DNA from: Flavobacterium sp. IB48
GTDB lineage: Bacteria; Bacteroidota; Bacteroidia; Flavobacteriales; Flavobacteriaceae
Length of the DNA stretch: 64,000 nt
Assembly (NCBI RefSeq): GCF_016405855.1
Contig: NZ_JAEFCA010000011.1
Location: 61,994-125,993 of the forward strand
Reading direction: 5' to 3'
Shown piece after piece: positions 52,100 through 61,186 of the stretch (its first letter is position 1; every line of letters begins with the position of its first letter). The notes beneath the pieces were generated by a model. It made no database searches, was not told the DNA's origin, and saw only the letters and a list, made by a program, of their open reading frames with translations. The position numbers and the translations under genes were made by a program.

Positions 52100-54301
52100 T
52101 TGAAAACGAAACTTTTTGTAATTACGCCGCCTTTTACACAACTGAATACACCGTATCCGGCAACGGCGTATATAAAAGGTTTTTTAAACACTAAAAGTAT
52201 CGAATCGGTTCAGGCAGATTTGGGTATTGATGTGATTTTGGAATTGTTTTCAAAAAAAGGGCTTATTGATTTGTTTGAAATCTCAAGCTCTAAGTTTCAA
52301 CTTGACTCTGAAATCTCAGATAATTCTAAACGTATTTTTGCTCTTCAAGACGAATACATCAAAACAATCGATTCTGTAATTCAGTTTTTGCAAGGGAAAA
52401 ATCCAACTTTGGCTTTACAGATTTGTCAGGAAGATTTTTTGCCCGAGGCTTCTCGTTTTGCACAGCTAGAAGAATTGGATTGGGCTTTTGGAACAATGGG
52501 AACTCAAGACAAAGCAAAACATTTGGCAACGCTATATCTTGAAGATATTTCAGATTTTATTGTAGAATGCGTCGATGAAAATTTTGGTTTCAGCCGATAT
52601 GCAGAACGTTTAGGACGAAGTGCCAATTCTTTTGATGAGTTATACGAAGCTTTACAGCAAAAACCAACTTACATCGATTCGATTTTAATTTCGCTTTTAA
52701 AATCTAAAATCGAAGTCGTACAGCCAACCTTGTTTTTAATTTCTGTCCCCTTTCCAGGGAATTTATACAGCGCATTTAGATGTGCACAATGGGTAAAAGA
52801 AAATCATCCTGAAATAAAAATTTCAATGGGAGGAGGTTTTCCAAATACCGAATTACGTTCGCTTTCTGATAAACGTGTTTTTGAGTTTTTCGATTTCATT
52901 ACTTTAGATGATGGAGAAGTCCCAATTGAAGAATTAATTTTTCATTTAGAAAATCCAGATTCTGATTCTTTTAAAAGAACTTTTTTATTAGAAAACGGAG
53001 AAGTCGTTTACAAAAACAATTCTTTAAAACACGATTACAAACAAGCTTATGTAGGAACACCAGATTATTCAGATCTTCCTTTAGATAAATATATTTCGGT
53101 TATCGAAATTGTAAATCCGATGCACAGAATGTGGAGCGATGGAAGATGGAATAAACTCACAATGGCGCATGGCTGTTATTGGGGAAAATGTACTTTTTGC
53201 GATATTTCTTTAGATTATATAAAAGTTTACGAGCCAGTTGCGGCAAGTTTGCTTTGTGATCGAATGGAGGAATTGATAGAAAAAACAGGTCAAAACGGAT
53301 TTCATTTTGTTGATGAAGCCGCACCGCCAGCTTTAATGCGTGCTCTAGCTCTTGAAATTCTAAAAAGAAAACTCGCCGTAACATGGTGGACAAATATCAG
53401 ATTTGAAAAAAGCTTTTCAAAAGATTTATGCTTGTTACTGAAAGCTTCTGGCTGTATTGCTGTTTCAGGTGGTCTAGAAGTTGCTTCAGACCGATTGTTG
53501 AAATTAATTGATAAAGGAGTTACAGTAGAACAAGTGGCAAAAGTTACCCGAAACTTTACCGAAGCAGGAATTATGGTTCATGCGTATTTAATGTATGGAT
53601 ATCCAACACAAACGATTCAGGAAACGGTTGATAGTTTAGAAATGGTTCGCCAATTGTTTGAAGCTGGAGTTTTACAATCTGGTTTTTGGCATCAATTTGC
53701 TCTTACGGCGCATAGTCCAGTCGGATTATATCCAGAGAAATTTGGGGTGACAAAGAAAACAGAAGTAATAGGAACTTTTGCTAATAATGATATAGAATAC
53801 ATTGATTCTACAGGAATCAATCACGATAAATTCAGTTTCGGGTTAAAGAAATCGCTTTTCAATTTCATGCATGGAATCTGTTTTGATTACGAATTGCAAG
53901 ATTGGTTCGATTTTAAAATTCCGAAAACAAAAATTCATCCCGATTTTATTTTTAATGCCTTAGAAGAACAAAACGATTTCAATACAAAACCAAATGCAAA
54001 AGTGGTTTGGTTGGGCGGAAAACCTTCAGTGTCTTTATTTACGAAATCGAAAAAAGGAAGAAGTTGGGAAATGATGTCATTGACTTTTCACGATAAAAAA
54101 GAAAGTTTCGATATTCAAACCAGCAAAGAAGAAGGCGAATGGCTAGTTGCGATTTTATCAAAAATAGCCGTTTCAGGTTCTAAAAATTATACTTTTCAAG
54201 AAGTCAAAACTGATTTTGAAACCGAATTGGAAGATTTCGAATTGTTCTGGTACTCTAAACCTATAAACACTTTGCGTGAATTTGGATTATTGGTGCTTTA
54301 A
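52100..54301 (+). CDS. B12-binding-domain radical SAM protein
   Basis: Radical SAM enzyme with an N-terminal cobalamin-binding-like region (about 1-300, with SMGGGFPNTELRS and LDDGE) and a catalytic TIM barrel. The cluster motif is HGCYWGKCTFCDIS, cysteines 359, 364 and 367: CX4CX2C, not the usual CX3CX2C. YLMYGYPTQTIQET is the typical SAM-side segment. 733 residues. The frame extends to a TTG at 52052, but that lies in the promoter; no ATG exists near the N-terminus. Convergent with the metallo-hydrolase gene, the stop codons overlapping by 4 bp. Substrate unknown. Confidence 0.86.
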   Translation: MKTKLFVITPPFTQLNTPYPATAYIKGFLNTKSIESVQADLGIDVILELFSKKGLIDLFEISSSKFQLDSEISDNSKRIFALQDEYIKTIDSVIQFLQGKNPTLALQICQEDFLPEASRFAQLEELDWAFGTMGTQDKAKHLATLYLEDISDFIVECVDENFGFSRYAERLGRSANSFDELYEALQQKPTYIDSILISLLKSKIEVVQPTLFLISVPFPGNLYSAFRCAQWVKENHPEIKISMGGGFPNTELRSLSDKRVFEFFDFITLDDGEVPIEELIFHLENPDSDSFKRTFLLENGEVVYKNNSLKHDYKQAYVGTPDYSDLPLDKYISVIEIVNPMHRMWSDGRWNKLTMAHGCYWGKCTFCDISLDYIKVYEPVAASLLCDRMEELIEKTGQNGFHFVDEAAPPALMRALALEILKRKLAVTWWTNIRFEKSFSKDLCLLLKASGCIAVSGGLEVASDRLLKLIDKGVTVEQVAKVTRNFTEAGIMVHAYLMYGYPTQTIQETVDSLEMVRQLFEAGVLQSGFWHQFALTAHSPVGLYPEKFGVTKKTEVIGTFANNDIEYIDSTGINHDKFSFGLKKSLFNFMHGICFDYELQDWFDFKIPKTKIHPDFIFNALEEQNDFNTKPNAKVVWLGGKPSVSLFTKSKKGRSWEMMSLTFHDKKESFDIQTSKEEGEWLVAILSKIAVSGSKNYTFQEVKTDFETELEDFELFWYSKPINTLREFGLLVL

Positions 54302-55068
54302 TATTCAATACATTCTCCATCATTTGGGATAGAAGTTTTAGTTAAAAGGCCATGATCTGAAAGAGCTGTTTTTAATTGAAGTCTTGTTGTCGGACAATGG
54401 TTTAAAGCCTCTAAATGATTTGCCAGAACTTTTCCAGGAGCAAGTGTGACAAATTTTAAAATGTCATCCATTCGCATTAATAATGGCTGTCCAATATCTA
54501 GTCTTGCGGTTCCGCAGGCTACAATCGAAATATCAGGTTTAAATTGCGTTAAAACCTTTTCTACATGTGCTGTAAAAATAGTATCAGAACTAATATAAAT
54601 TGATTTTTGATCGGCTAATTCAATAAGAAATCCCATGACATTTCCCATTAATTTGGCGATAAAACCATAACCATGAATAGCTGGAATTCCAGTAATTTTT
54701 CCGTCTAAGAACTTTTGTGGTTCCCAATATTCTAGAGTCTGAATTACACTAAGTCCTCTTTGAACAAGTGCTTTTTCGTCTTTAGAACTGCAAATAACAG
54801 GAATGCTCTTTCGTCTTAAAAAAACCTCGCCGGCTTTATCAATATGATCTGCATGCAAATGTGTAATCAAACAATGCGTAACTCGACTTAAGATGTCGCG
54901 ACTGTTTTTTGGCAGTGCCACCAACGGATTTCTTTTCGGTTTATATCTGAAAATAGTAAAAGGCGGAATTGTTTTTCTTTTACCTAACATTGGGTCAACT
55001 AAAATGACATGCTTCTCTGTTTCAATTACCAAAGTGGCATTTCGCAAATGATGTAATTTCATATCCAA
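54298..55068 (-). CDS. Metallo-beta-lactamase-fold hydrolase (UlaG-like)
   Basis: 256 residues. The zinc motif is THLHADHID (His70, His72, Asp74, His75); further metal ligands are likely in AIHGYGF, SSDTIF and ANHLEALNH. The UlaG-like/L-ascorbate lactonase branch of the fold. Acts in the cytoplasm (no signal). Substrate unknown. Its end overlaps the radical SAM gene on the other strand. Confidence 0.85.
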   Translation of the reverse strand: MDMKLHHLRNATLVIETEKHVILVDPMLGKRKTIPPFTIFRYKPKRNPLVALPKNSRDILSRVTHCLITHLHADHIDKAGEVFLRRKSIPVICSSKDEKALVQRGLSVIQTLEYWEPQKFLDGKITGIPAIHGYGFIAKLMGNVMGFLIELADQKSIYISSDTIFTAHVEKVLTQFKPDISIVACGTARLDIGQPLLMRMDDILKFVTLAPGKVLANHLEALNHCPTTRLQLKTALSDHGLLTKTSIPNDGECIEY

Positions 55069-55157
55069 GAAAATTAGATACTAAAAATACAAAGTTTTTC
55101 TAAAATTAATTTACAGATTTTTCTTTATTTTTAGTAGTATTGTCATTATTTAAATTT

Positions 55158-55463
55158 ATGCATTTACAAGAAGGTTTTCATACGTATTTCATTTATATTT
55201 TGACAAATAAATCGAAATCTGTCTTTTATGTTGGAGTTACTAATAATTTAAAAAAGAGATTAATAAAGCATAAAGAGAATATTTTATTGAACCATAAAAC
55301 TTTTGCTTCGAAATACAATGTTGAGTTCTTACTTTATTACGAAAAATTTACTTGGATTCAAGAAGCGATTGCGAGGGAGAAAGAAATTAAAGGATGGAGG
55401 AGAGAGAAGAAAATTGATTTAATTAAAACTATAAATCCTGAATTGAAATTTTTGGAATATTAA
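55158..55463 (+). CDS. GIY-YIG nuclease-like protein
   Basis: 101 residues, single GIY-YIG domain. FIYILTN (11-17) and FYVGVTNNLKKRL (23-35) hold the two Tyr motifs and catalytic Arg34; the metal-site Glu is in IQEAIAREKEIKGWRREKK (67-85). This is the small UPF0213-type group, whose role in Bacteroidota is not settled. ATG 55158 chosen over the upstream TTG at 55140. Next to a duplicated 136-bp inverted repeat. Confidence 0.87.
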   Translation: MHLQEGFHTYFIYILTNKSKSVFYVGVTNNLKKRLIKHKENILLNHKTFASKYNVEFLLYYEKFTWIQEAIAREKEIKGWRREKKIDLIKTINPELKFLEY

Positions 55464-55472
55464 TTCGAAGAC

Positions 55473-55608
55473 AAAGTTTTTCAAGTCTAGTTTGTCATTC
55501 CGACGGAGGAGGAATCTCCGTAAGTAGCTCGCCAAAGATTGGAATAGCTTTGTGGAATATTGTCGTGGAGATTCCTCCTCCGTCGGAATGACAAAACTTT
55601 GTGGTTAC
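55473..55608. repeat. 136-bp repeat, copy 1, with perfect 29-bp inverted arms
   Basis: Arms TTTGTCATTCCGACGGAGGA... at 55491-55519 and the exact reverse complement at 55567-55595; loop of 47 bp. Also flanked by AAAGTTTT / AAAACTTT. Copy 2 follows 13 bp later. Confidence 0.9.
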
Positions 55609-55621
55609 AGGTATGTTATTT

Positions 55622-55757
55622 AAAGTTTTTCAAGCCTAGTTTGTCATTCCGAGGAACGAGGAATCTCCGTAAGTAGCTCGTCAAAGATTGGAATAGCTTT
55701 GTGGAATATTGTCATGGAGATTCCTCCTCCGTCGGAATGACAAAACTTTGTGGTTAC
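55622..55757. repeat. 136-bp repeat, copy 2
   Basis: Direct repeat of 55473-55608, equal length. The left arm (55640-55668) differs from the right arm (55716-55744) at a few positions (GAGGAACGAGG in place of GACGGAGGAGG), so the hairpin is imperfect here. Confidence 0.9.
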
Positions 55758-55777
55758 TTTACTTTAAGAAAAAAAGT

Positions 55778-56464
55778 TTACCCAATAGAAAATCTAAACC
55801 CAATTCCATGTAGGTTTTCAATCGAAATGCCTTGCTCGTTGGCTAAAATTTTACGTAGTCTCGAAATAAAAACATCTAGACTTCTTCCCATAAAATAGTC
55901 ATCTGTTCCCCATAAAGAGGTTAAGATTTGTTCGCGTTTTAAAACAGAATTTTTATGATCTAGAAAAAGTTTCAATAATTCGGCTTCACGTTGGGTTAAT
56001 CCAACTTTTTCTTCGTCATTAAAAAGAATGAAATTTTTAGTGTCAAACTGATATTTTCCTACCTCATAAATTGTTTTTGCAGGCGGAATATTTTTCTGAG
56101 ATCGTTTCAAGAAAATTTCAATTTTCAGAAGTAACTCTTCAATGCTGAAAGGCTTTACCAAATAATCATCTGCCCCAAGACGAAGTCCTTTAATGCGATC
56201 TTCTTTTAAAGTTTTAGCCGAAAGGAAAATAATCGGAACATTAACATCAATTTTCCGAACTGCTTCTGCAAGCTCAAAACCATCCATTTTTGGCATCATA
56301 ATATCAAAAATGCACACATCAAATTCTTCTTCCTCAAAAATTTTAAGTGCCGATTTTCCGTCAGAACAATGAATCACTTCATAATTATTTTGCTCCAAAT
56401 TATCTTTGGTTAAAAACGCAAGGGTTTCGTCGTCTTCGGCATATAGTATTTTGAAATTTTTCAT
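55778..56464 (-). CDS. OmpR-family response regulator
   Basis: 228 residues: receiver domain with acidic pocket Glu10/Asp11/Asp12, phosphoacceptor Asp54 (FDIMMPKMDG), LSAKT and GADDYLVKPFS; then a winged-helix DNA-binding domain (LTQREAELLKLFLDH, RSLDVFISRLRKIL). Overlaps the sensor kinase gene by 4 bp. Target genes unknown. Confidence 0.95.
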   Translation of the reverse strand: MKNFKILYAEDDETLAFLTKDNLEQNNYEVIHCSDGKSALKIFEEEEFDVCIFDIMMPKMDGFELAEAVRKIDVNVPIIFLSAKTLKEDRIKGLRLGADDYLVKPFSIEELLLKIEIFLKRSQKNIPPAKTIYEVGKYQFDTKNFILFNDEEKVGLTQREAELLKLFLDHKNSVLKREQILTSLWGTDDYFMGRSLDVFISRLRKILANEQGISIENLHGIGFRFSIG

Positions 56465-57726
56465 TTTTTGTAAGGAATTGATAAAGTTAAAGTAACACCT
56501 TTTTCTTGATTATTTTCGGCTTTTATTTTCCAGTTTTGCAAACTGCAGATTTCTTTTACATAATATAAACCAAGTCCAAAACCGTTAACTTCGTTACTTT
56601 TTTCGTTCTGAACGCGGTAAAACTTATCAAAGATAAAAGATATTTTTTTAGGATTAATGCCAATTCCATTATCAATAAATTCGAGTTTTAGACAATTATT
56701 ATCTTCAATGATTTTTATTGTAACTTCTGGTTTTTCATTACAATACTTTATAGCATTATCCAATAAATTATAAACTAAATTGGCAAAATGAAAAGTATCA
56801 GTTTCAAGCAAATATTCTTTTGAAACGGTTTCAATTGTAATAGAAGCCTCAGGATATTTTAGTTTAATGTTTTCTATTGTCTCTTCAATAATCGGAACAA
56901 TTAAAATACTTTCTTTTTTAAGTTCTAACGGAGTATAATCAGATCTTGCAATATCTAGAATCTTTTCGATGTGGCCGTTTAGTTTATTTCCTTGATTGAT
57001 AATAATATCGGTATAAGTAAAAAGTTTTTTATCTTCTTTAATTGGTTTTTGTTCGATCAAATATTTCGATGCAATAAGAATAGATGCTAAAGGAGTTTTA
57101 AATTCGTGCGTCATATTATTGATGAAATCACGCTGCAGTTCTGAATATTTTTTATGCTGTAAAAGTGTAAAAATAGAATACACATAAATCAATAAAATCA
57201 GAATCAATGCGGTTGAAAGAATAAACCAAAAACGCATAGAACTGAATAAATAGGTGGTTTCATTTGGAAAACGAACAGCGAAATAATAAACCAGATTTTT
57301 ATGTTTAGGAAAATAAACAGTCTTTTTACATTCTGATTTTTTCTTCGAAAGCGAAATATAATCGCCATAAATCATTTCATCACTTTGGCAATTGTACATT
57401 GCATATTCAAAGTCGGTCGTGATATTCATTTTTTTGAATTCTGTCTTTAGATAAAATTCTAAAATATCAGGTTCAAATTCATTGTCGACATTTACAATAT
57501 AATAGTCGTTTGCAATTTTCTGTACAGGATTCTGAACCGGAAGTTCATGATTAGTTCCTTCGTATAATTTTTTAGCCACTTCTAGCAAAGCAATATGTGC
57601 TTTTTGGCTAAGTTTTTTTTGTTCGATTGTAAAAGCCTCTTTTGTCCATAACAATTGCGCCACCAAAATACTAATGATGGCTACCAATCCTAAGATAATG
57701 ATGCTGTTAAGTTTATTAATTTTCAA
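56461..57726 (-). CDS. Sensor histidine kinase
   Basis: 421 residues. Membrane helices at about 8-27 and 166-188 enclose a ~140-residue periplasmic sensor domain containing CQSDEMIYGDY and a second Cys (133). HisKA with His207 in NNMTHEFKTPLASIL; HATPase with NLLDNAIKYC, DNGIGINPKK and GFGLGLYYVKEI. Signal unknown. Divergent from the DUF1573 gene at 57891, which might be one of its targets (inference). Confidence 0.95.
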   Translation of the reverse strand: MKINKLNSIIILGLVAIISILVAQLLWTKEAFTIEQKKLSQKAHIALLEVAKKLYEGTNHELPVQNPVQKIANDYYIVNVDNEFEPDILEFYLKTEFKKMNITTDFEYAMYNCQSDEMIYGDYISLSKKKSECKKTVYFPKHKNLVYYFAVRFPNETTYLFSSMRFWFILSTALILILLIYVYSIFTLLQHKKYSELQRDFINNMTHEFKTPLASILIASKYLIEQKPIKEDKKLFTYTDIIINQGNKLNGHIEKILDIARSDYTPLELKKESILIVPIIEETIENIKLKYPEASITIETVSKEYLLETDTFHFANLVYNLLDNAIKYCNEKPEVTIKIIEDNNCLKLEFIDNGIGINPKKISFIFDKFYRVQNEKSNEVNGFGLGLYYVKEICSLQNWKIKAENNQEKGVTLTLSIPYKK

Positions 57727-57840
57727 GAATGCAGAATTTTAAGAGTGTAATATTAATCAATTTTAGCCTGAAAATAAGCGATTAACAAGTCATTAACAAA
57801 CGTTTGAAAGCGGTTAACAGCGATTTGTTTTTGTCTGAAT

Positions 57841-57848
57841 TACCTTTG
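57841..57848 (+). promoter_or_regulatory. -7 promoter element for the DUF1573 gene
   Basis: TACCTTTG, match to TAnnTTTG; TTTG is found at 57824-57827 but only 13 bp away. The ATG is 42 bp downstream. Confidence 0.5.
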
Positions 57849-57890
57849 TAATATCAAAATGAACTACAAACCATTTTAAATATATCAGTT

Positions 57891-58310
57891 ATGAAAATGA
57901 TCAAAATTTCGATGTTAGCTTTGGCTTTAGGCCTAATGTCTTTTTCGGCAATTGCGCCAGTACAATCTTTAGTTTCAGATAATGAAATTTCAGAAACTGC
58001 TGCAGCTTCTACAATTGTTTGGAAAGCAGAAACAATTGATGTAGGACAAATTCCGCAAGGAACTCCAAAAGCAATTGTATACGAATTTAAAAATACAGGA
58101 AAAACAGCTGTAGTTATTACAAACGTACAAGGATCTTGCGGATGTACAGCTACAGATTACACAAAAGAACCAATTCAGCCAGGTAAATCTGCAAAAGTTA
58201 CTGCAACTTACAATGCTGCAAATAAAGGTGCTTTTACAAAAACAGTTACTGTAACAACTAGTGCAGAAACAACACCTAAAGTACTTACTTTAAAAGGTAC
58301 AGTTATCTAA
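57891..58310 (+). CDS. Secreted DUF1573 protein
   Basis: 139 residues. Signal peptide (MKMIKISMLALALGLMSFSAIAP). One DUF1573 domain, an Ig-like beta sandwich: TIDVGQIPQGTPKAIVYEFKN, VQGSCGCTATDYTKEPIQPGKSAKVTATYN. The CGC pair is conserved in the family. Abundant in Bacteroidota, role unknown. Ends with a terminator. Confidence 0.9.
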   Translation: MKMIKISMLALALGLMSFSAIAPVQSLVSDNEISETAAASTIVWKAETIDVGQIPQGTPKAIVYEFKNTGKTAVVITNVQGSCGCTATDYTKEPIQPGKSAKVTATYNAANKGAFTKTVTVTTSAETTPKVLTLKGTVI

Positions 58311-58680
58311 GATTTTTAATAGGTTGGTTATATGGCGAAAGCTCCAGACATGAAAATTGTTTGGAGCTTTTTATTTTTTTATTAAACGCTTAAATTTCAA
58401 AAAAATATGGTTAAGATTTGTTTCGGAATTCTTTGATTTAATAGAAATTTTTCTACTTTTAACTCATTAAATAGAATTTAAAAAATAGACTTTAATACAT
58501 AGAAACATAGATTTTTAAGTCTAAAAATAGGGATTAAAAAGAAACAAGTTTCGACACATAGATAAACTATGTGCATTTAAATTAGCGAAACGCCTTTTTT
58601 TAATTTTTCAAAAAATTATGTTTGTATGTGTTGAAAATAATTAAGCTCAACAGATTTACTTTTAATAAAAAAATCTACTT
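58311..58680. other. Gap of ~370 bp: terminator, then AT-rich sequence with small hairpins
   Basis: After the terminator (58338-58374) I see CACATAG (58555-58561) / CTATGTG (58567-58573), a short GAAAC/GTTTC hairpin just before it, and a GCG-AAA-CGC hairpin followed by T-run (58585-58600). ACATAGA-like units recur at about 58495-58510. No gene. It could be a diverged intergenic repeat or a small RNA. Confidence 0.4.
58338..58374 (+). terminator. Terminator after the DUF1573 gene
   Basis: AAAGCTCCA (58338-58346) pairs with TGGAGCTTT (58362-58370), then T-run. Confidence 0.85.
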
Positions 58681-60261
58681 ATGAAAATTTGGTATACGCC
58701 TTTAATTGCAGTTTTTTTTTTCGTTGTTTTTTCGTGTAATTCGAAAGCCGATAAGAAGGAAGAAAAATCGATAAAAAAAGTTGAAAAAATTCCAGAATTA
58801 AAACTTACAATTGACACCGCACGCATTGCGAAGTTTTATGAAAATTATCCTAAACTGGATAAATTTAAAAATGATGTAACCGCTTTGTATCAAAAAAACA
58901 AATCAACTCAATTATGGCAGGATAATAAAGGAGTAGTTGAGTTTGGAAGTACATTATTCAATCAATACAAAAATTTAGATCAAGAAGGATTAAAAGCCAA
59001 TTATCCTTATAAAGAAGAACTAAATTCGGTTTTCGAAAACAATCCAACCAAAAAATTATCCAAAGAAGATACCGATTTACTACTGTCAAATTTGTATTAC
59101 TATTATGCCGAAAAAGTATATGCAGGTTTTGATGAAAAAACAAGTATTTCGTTAGAATGGCTTTTGCCAAGAAAAAAATTCAACTATCAAGTACTTTCAG
59201 ATTCTATTTTTAAGAAATCAACCATTTTGGATGATAAGAAGAAAAAGATGTTCAGCCAGTATTACAAGCTTCGTGATGCTTTAAAAGAATATAGAGAAAT
59301 TGAGAAAAACGGCGGTTGGAAAACTATCGAAACTGGTGAAGATTACAAAGCGTTAAAAGTTGGAGATTCATCAGATATTGTTGCTCAAATTAGAGAAAGG
59401 CTTTTTATAACAAAAGATATTAAGGAAGATAATAAAAGTGCCGTTTGCGATACCATTTTAATGAAAGCTATGAAGTACTATGAAGCACGTCACGGTTATA
59501 CTCCAAAAAACACCATTTTATTAGAGCATATAAATGATTTAAATATTCCAGTTTCAGAACGTATCAAAACAATCATCGTGAATATGGAACGTTGCCGTTG
59601 GATTGATCCTGAATTAGAAAAAGGTCAAAAATATATCGAAGTTAATATTCCTGAATTTAAACTGTATATAATTGAAGATGGAAAAATTGCTTTTATCTCT
59701 CCAGTTGTGGTTGGAAGAGCAATGACCAAAACCGTTATTTTTAGCGGAATGATGAGTAATATTGTTTTTAGTCCGTATTGGAATGTACCAACGAGCATTA
59801 TTAATTCGGAGATTAAACCCGGAATGGCAAAGGATAAAAATTATCTGCAAAAGAAAAATCTGGAGTGGAATAATGGCGCGGTTCGTCAGCTTCCAGGAAA
59901 AAATAATTCTTTGGGTTTAGTGAAGTTTTTATTTCCAAATTCAAGCAATATTTATTTGCATGATACACCTTCAAAAAGTTTGTTCGAAAGAGAAAGCCGA
60001 GCATTTAGTCATGGTTGTGTACGTGTAGCAAAACCACGTGAATTGGCAATTGAACTATTAAAAGTAGATCCGCAATGGAATCCTGCAAGAATTGATAAAG
60101 CCATGCATGCAGGAAAAGAAAGCTGGTATACGCTTAAGAAAAAAATTCCGGTATACATCGGATATTTTACCGCGTGGGTTGATCGCGAAGGAAATCTAAA
60201 CTTCTACAAAGATATTTATGGAAGAGATGAAAGTCTAATTAAACTCTTAACCGAAGAATAA
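58681..60261 (+). CDS. L,D-transpeptidase (YcbB/LdtD type) lipoprotein
   Basis: 526 residues; makes 3-3 peptide cross-links in peptidoglycan or attaches proteins to it. Lipoprotein signal with Cys19 (FSC). A helical N-terminal scaffold domain (about 40-290) with a peptidoglycan-binding-like part, and the YkuD catalytic domain with SHGCVRV, catalytic Cys446 and His444. IYLHDTPSKSLF is the usual upstream HxT-containing motif. Acts in the periplasm. Confidence 0.92.
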   Translation: MKIWYTPLIAVFFFVVFSCNSKADKKEEKSIKKVEKIPELKLTIDTARIAKFYENYPKLDKFKNDVTALYQKNKSTQLWQDNKGVVEFGSTLFNQYKNLDQEGLKANYPYKEELNSVFENNPTKKLSKEDTDLLLSNLYYYYAEKVYAGFDEKTSISLEWLLPRKKFNYQVLSDSIFKKSTILDDKKKKMFSQYYKLRDALKEYREIEKNGGWKTIETGEDYKALKVGDSSDIVAQIRERLFITKDIKEDNKSAVCDTILMKAMKYYEARHGYTPKNTILLEHINDLNIPVSERIKTIIVNMERCRWIDPELEKGQKYIEVNIPEFKLYIIEDGKIAFISPVVVGRAMTKTVIFSGMMSNIVFSPYWNVPTSIINSEIKPGMAKDKNYLQKKNLEWNNGAVRQLPGKNNSLGLVKFLFPNSSNIYLHDTPSKSLFERESRAFSHGCVRVAKPRELAIELLKVDPQWNPARIDKAMHAGKESWYTLKKKIPVYIGYFTAWVDREGNLNFYKDIYGRDESLIKLLTEE

Positions 60262-60271
60262 AAGTGTAAGG

Positions 60272-60356
60272 TTGCCACGAATTGCACGAATTTACACGAA
60301 TTAAATTATAGTATTGCAAATAAAAAATTAGTGAAAATTAGTGCAATTCGTGGCAA
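60272..60356. repeat. CACGAATT-family inverted repeat, copy 2 (perfect 16-bp arms)
   Basis: TTGCCACGAATTGCAC (60272-60287) is the exact reverse complement of 60341-60356; the inner part repeats ACGAATT units. Related to 9334-9418. Again just after a gene 3' end. Confidence 0.85.
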
Positions 60357-60368
60357 AAAATAAAAGCC

Positions 60369-60426
60369 ACAGATTAAAGGATTAAAAAAATCTGTGCAAA
60401 TCTTTTTATCCCGATAGCTATCGGGA
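60369..60426. repeat. CACAGATT hairpin and 18-bp perfect palindrome
   Basis: CACAGATT (60368-60375) pairs with AATCTGTG (about 60390-60397). It is followed by the palindrome TCCCGATAGCTATCGGGA (60409-60426). Confidence 0.75.
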
Positions 60427-60459
60427 GTGGCAAAAAAATAAATTAGTGGTTAAAAAAAA

Positions 60460-60969
60460 CTATTTCTCCAAGACATCAACACATTTATAAAAGCGTTTGG
60501 TATAATGTTCTGTGTCAAGCGCTGTTATAGTTACTTGCTGTGCTTTTCCTGATGAAGCATGAATAAATTTCGAATGCATTCCATTGGCTTCACAAATAAT
60601 TCCAACGTGACCTACAATATTTCTGTTTTTATATCCGTAAAAAACTAAAATATCACCAACTTTAAAATCTTCTGGTTTTACAGTTTTACCAATATTTTTA
60701 TAACCGCTAGAACTTCGCGGAAGCGTCATTCCAAAATTTTTAAATACATAACCCACAAAACCCGAGCAATCAAATCCTTTTTGCGGATTACTGCTGGCGT
60801 ACCTGTACGGAATTCCTAAATGTTTTTTTGCAAAAGCAACAATAGAATCACGATTGATTTCGGTTTGAATATTAGAATTTTGAACTAGAATTTGTTCACT
60901 ATTCTTTTTGAAAGTAAAAGAAGAAAATAATATAAAGGCAGATAGAAAAGTAAAAAGACGTAATTTCAT
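60460..60969 (-). CDS. NlpC/P60 (C40) endopeptidase, secreted
   Basis: Cell-wall cysteine peptidase cutting peptide stems. Signal peptide MKLRLFTFLSAFILFSSFTF; catalytic triad Cys68 (DCSGFVGY), His121 (GHVGI) and His137 (IHASS). The frame is open for 17 more codons to an ATG at 61020, but the M at 60969 starts a clean signal peptide. 169 residues. Confidence 0.9.
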   Translation of the reverse strand: MKLRLFTFLSAFILFSSFTFKKNSEQILVQNSNIQTEINRDSIVAFAKKHLGIPYRYASSNPQKGFDCSGFVGYVFKNFGMTLPRSSSGYKNIGKTVKPEDFKVGDILVFYGYKNRNIVGHVGIICEANGMHSKFIHASSGKAQQVTITALDTEHYTKRFYKCVDVLEK

Positions 60970-61147
60970 TTGGGCTATAAAAACTATTGGATTGATAAAT
61001 AAAAACGGCAAATTAAGCATTTCAAAGCAATACTATTTGATGCACTTGTAAGAATTAACGTTATGAAATCCAAAAGTGATGTGTTTGTGTGGTGTTTTTT
61101 TATTACTTTTTGACATTTTAGTATCTTTTTCGATATTCTCTTTCCAA

Positions 61148-61155
61148 TATATTTG
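61148..61155 (+). promoter_or_regulatory. -7 promoter element for the esterase operon
   Basis: TATATTTG, match to TAnnTTTG, 31 bp before the ATG at 61187. Confidence 0.55.
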
Positions 61156-61186
61156 TGAATCGTATTTAGATTTTAACAAATAAATT

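Noticed and set aside
55473..55757. Two repeats with spacer as a possible CRISPR remnant
   Set aside because: Units are 136 bp with inner palindromes, the separation is only 13 bp, and there are no cas genes.
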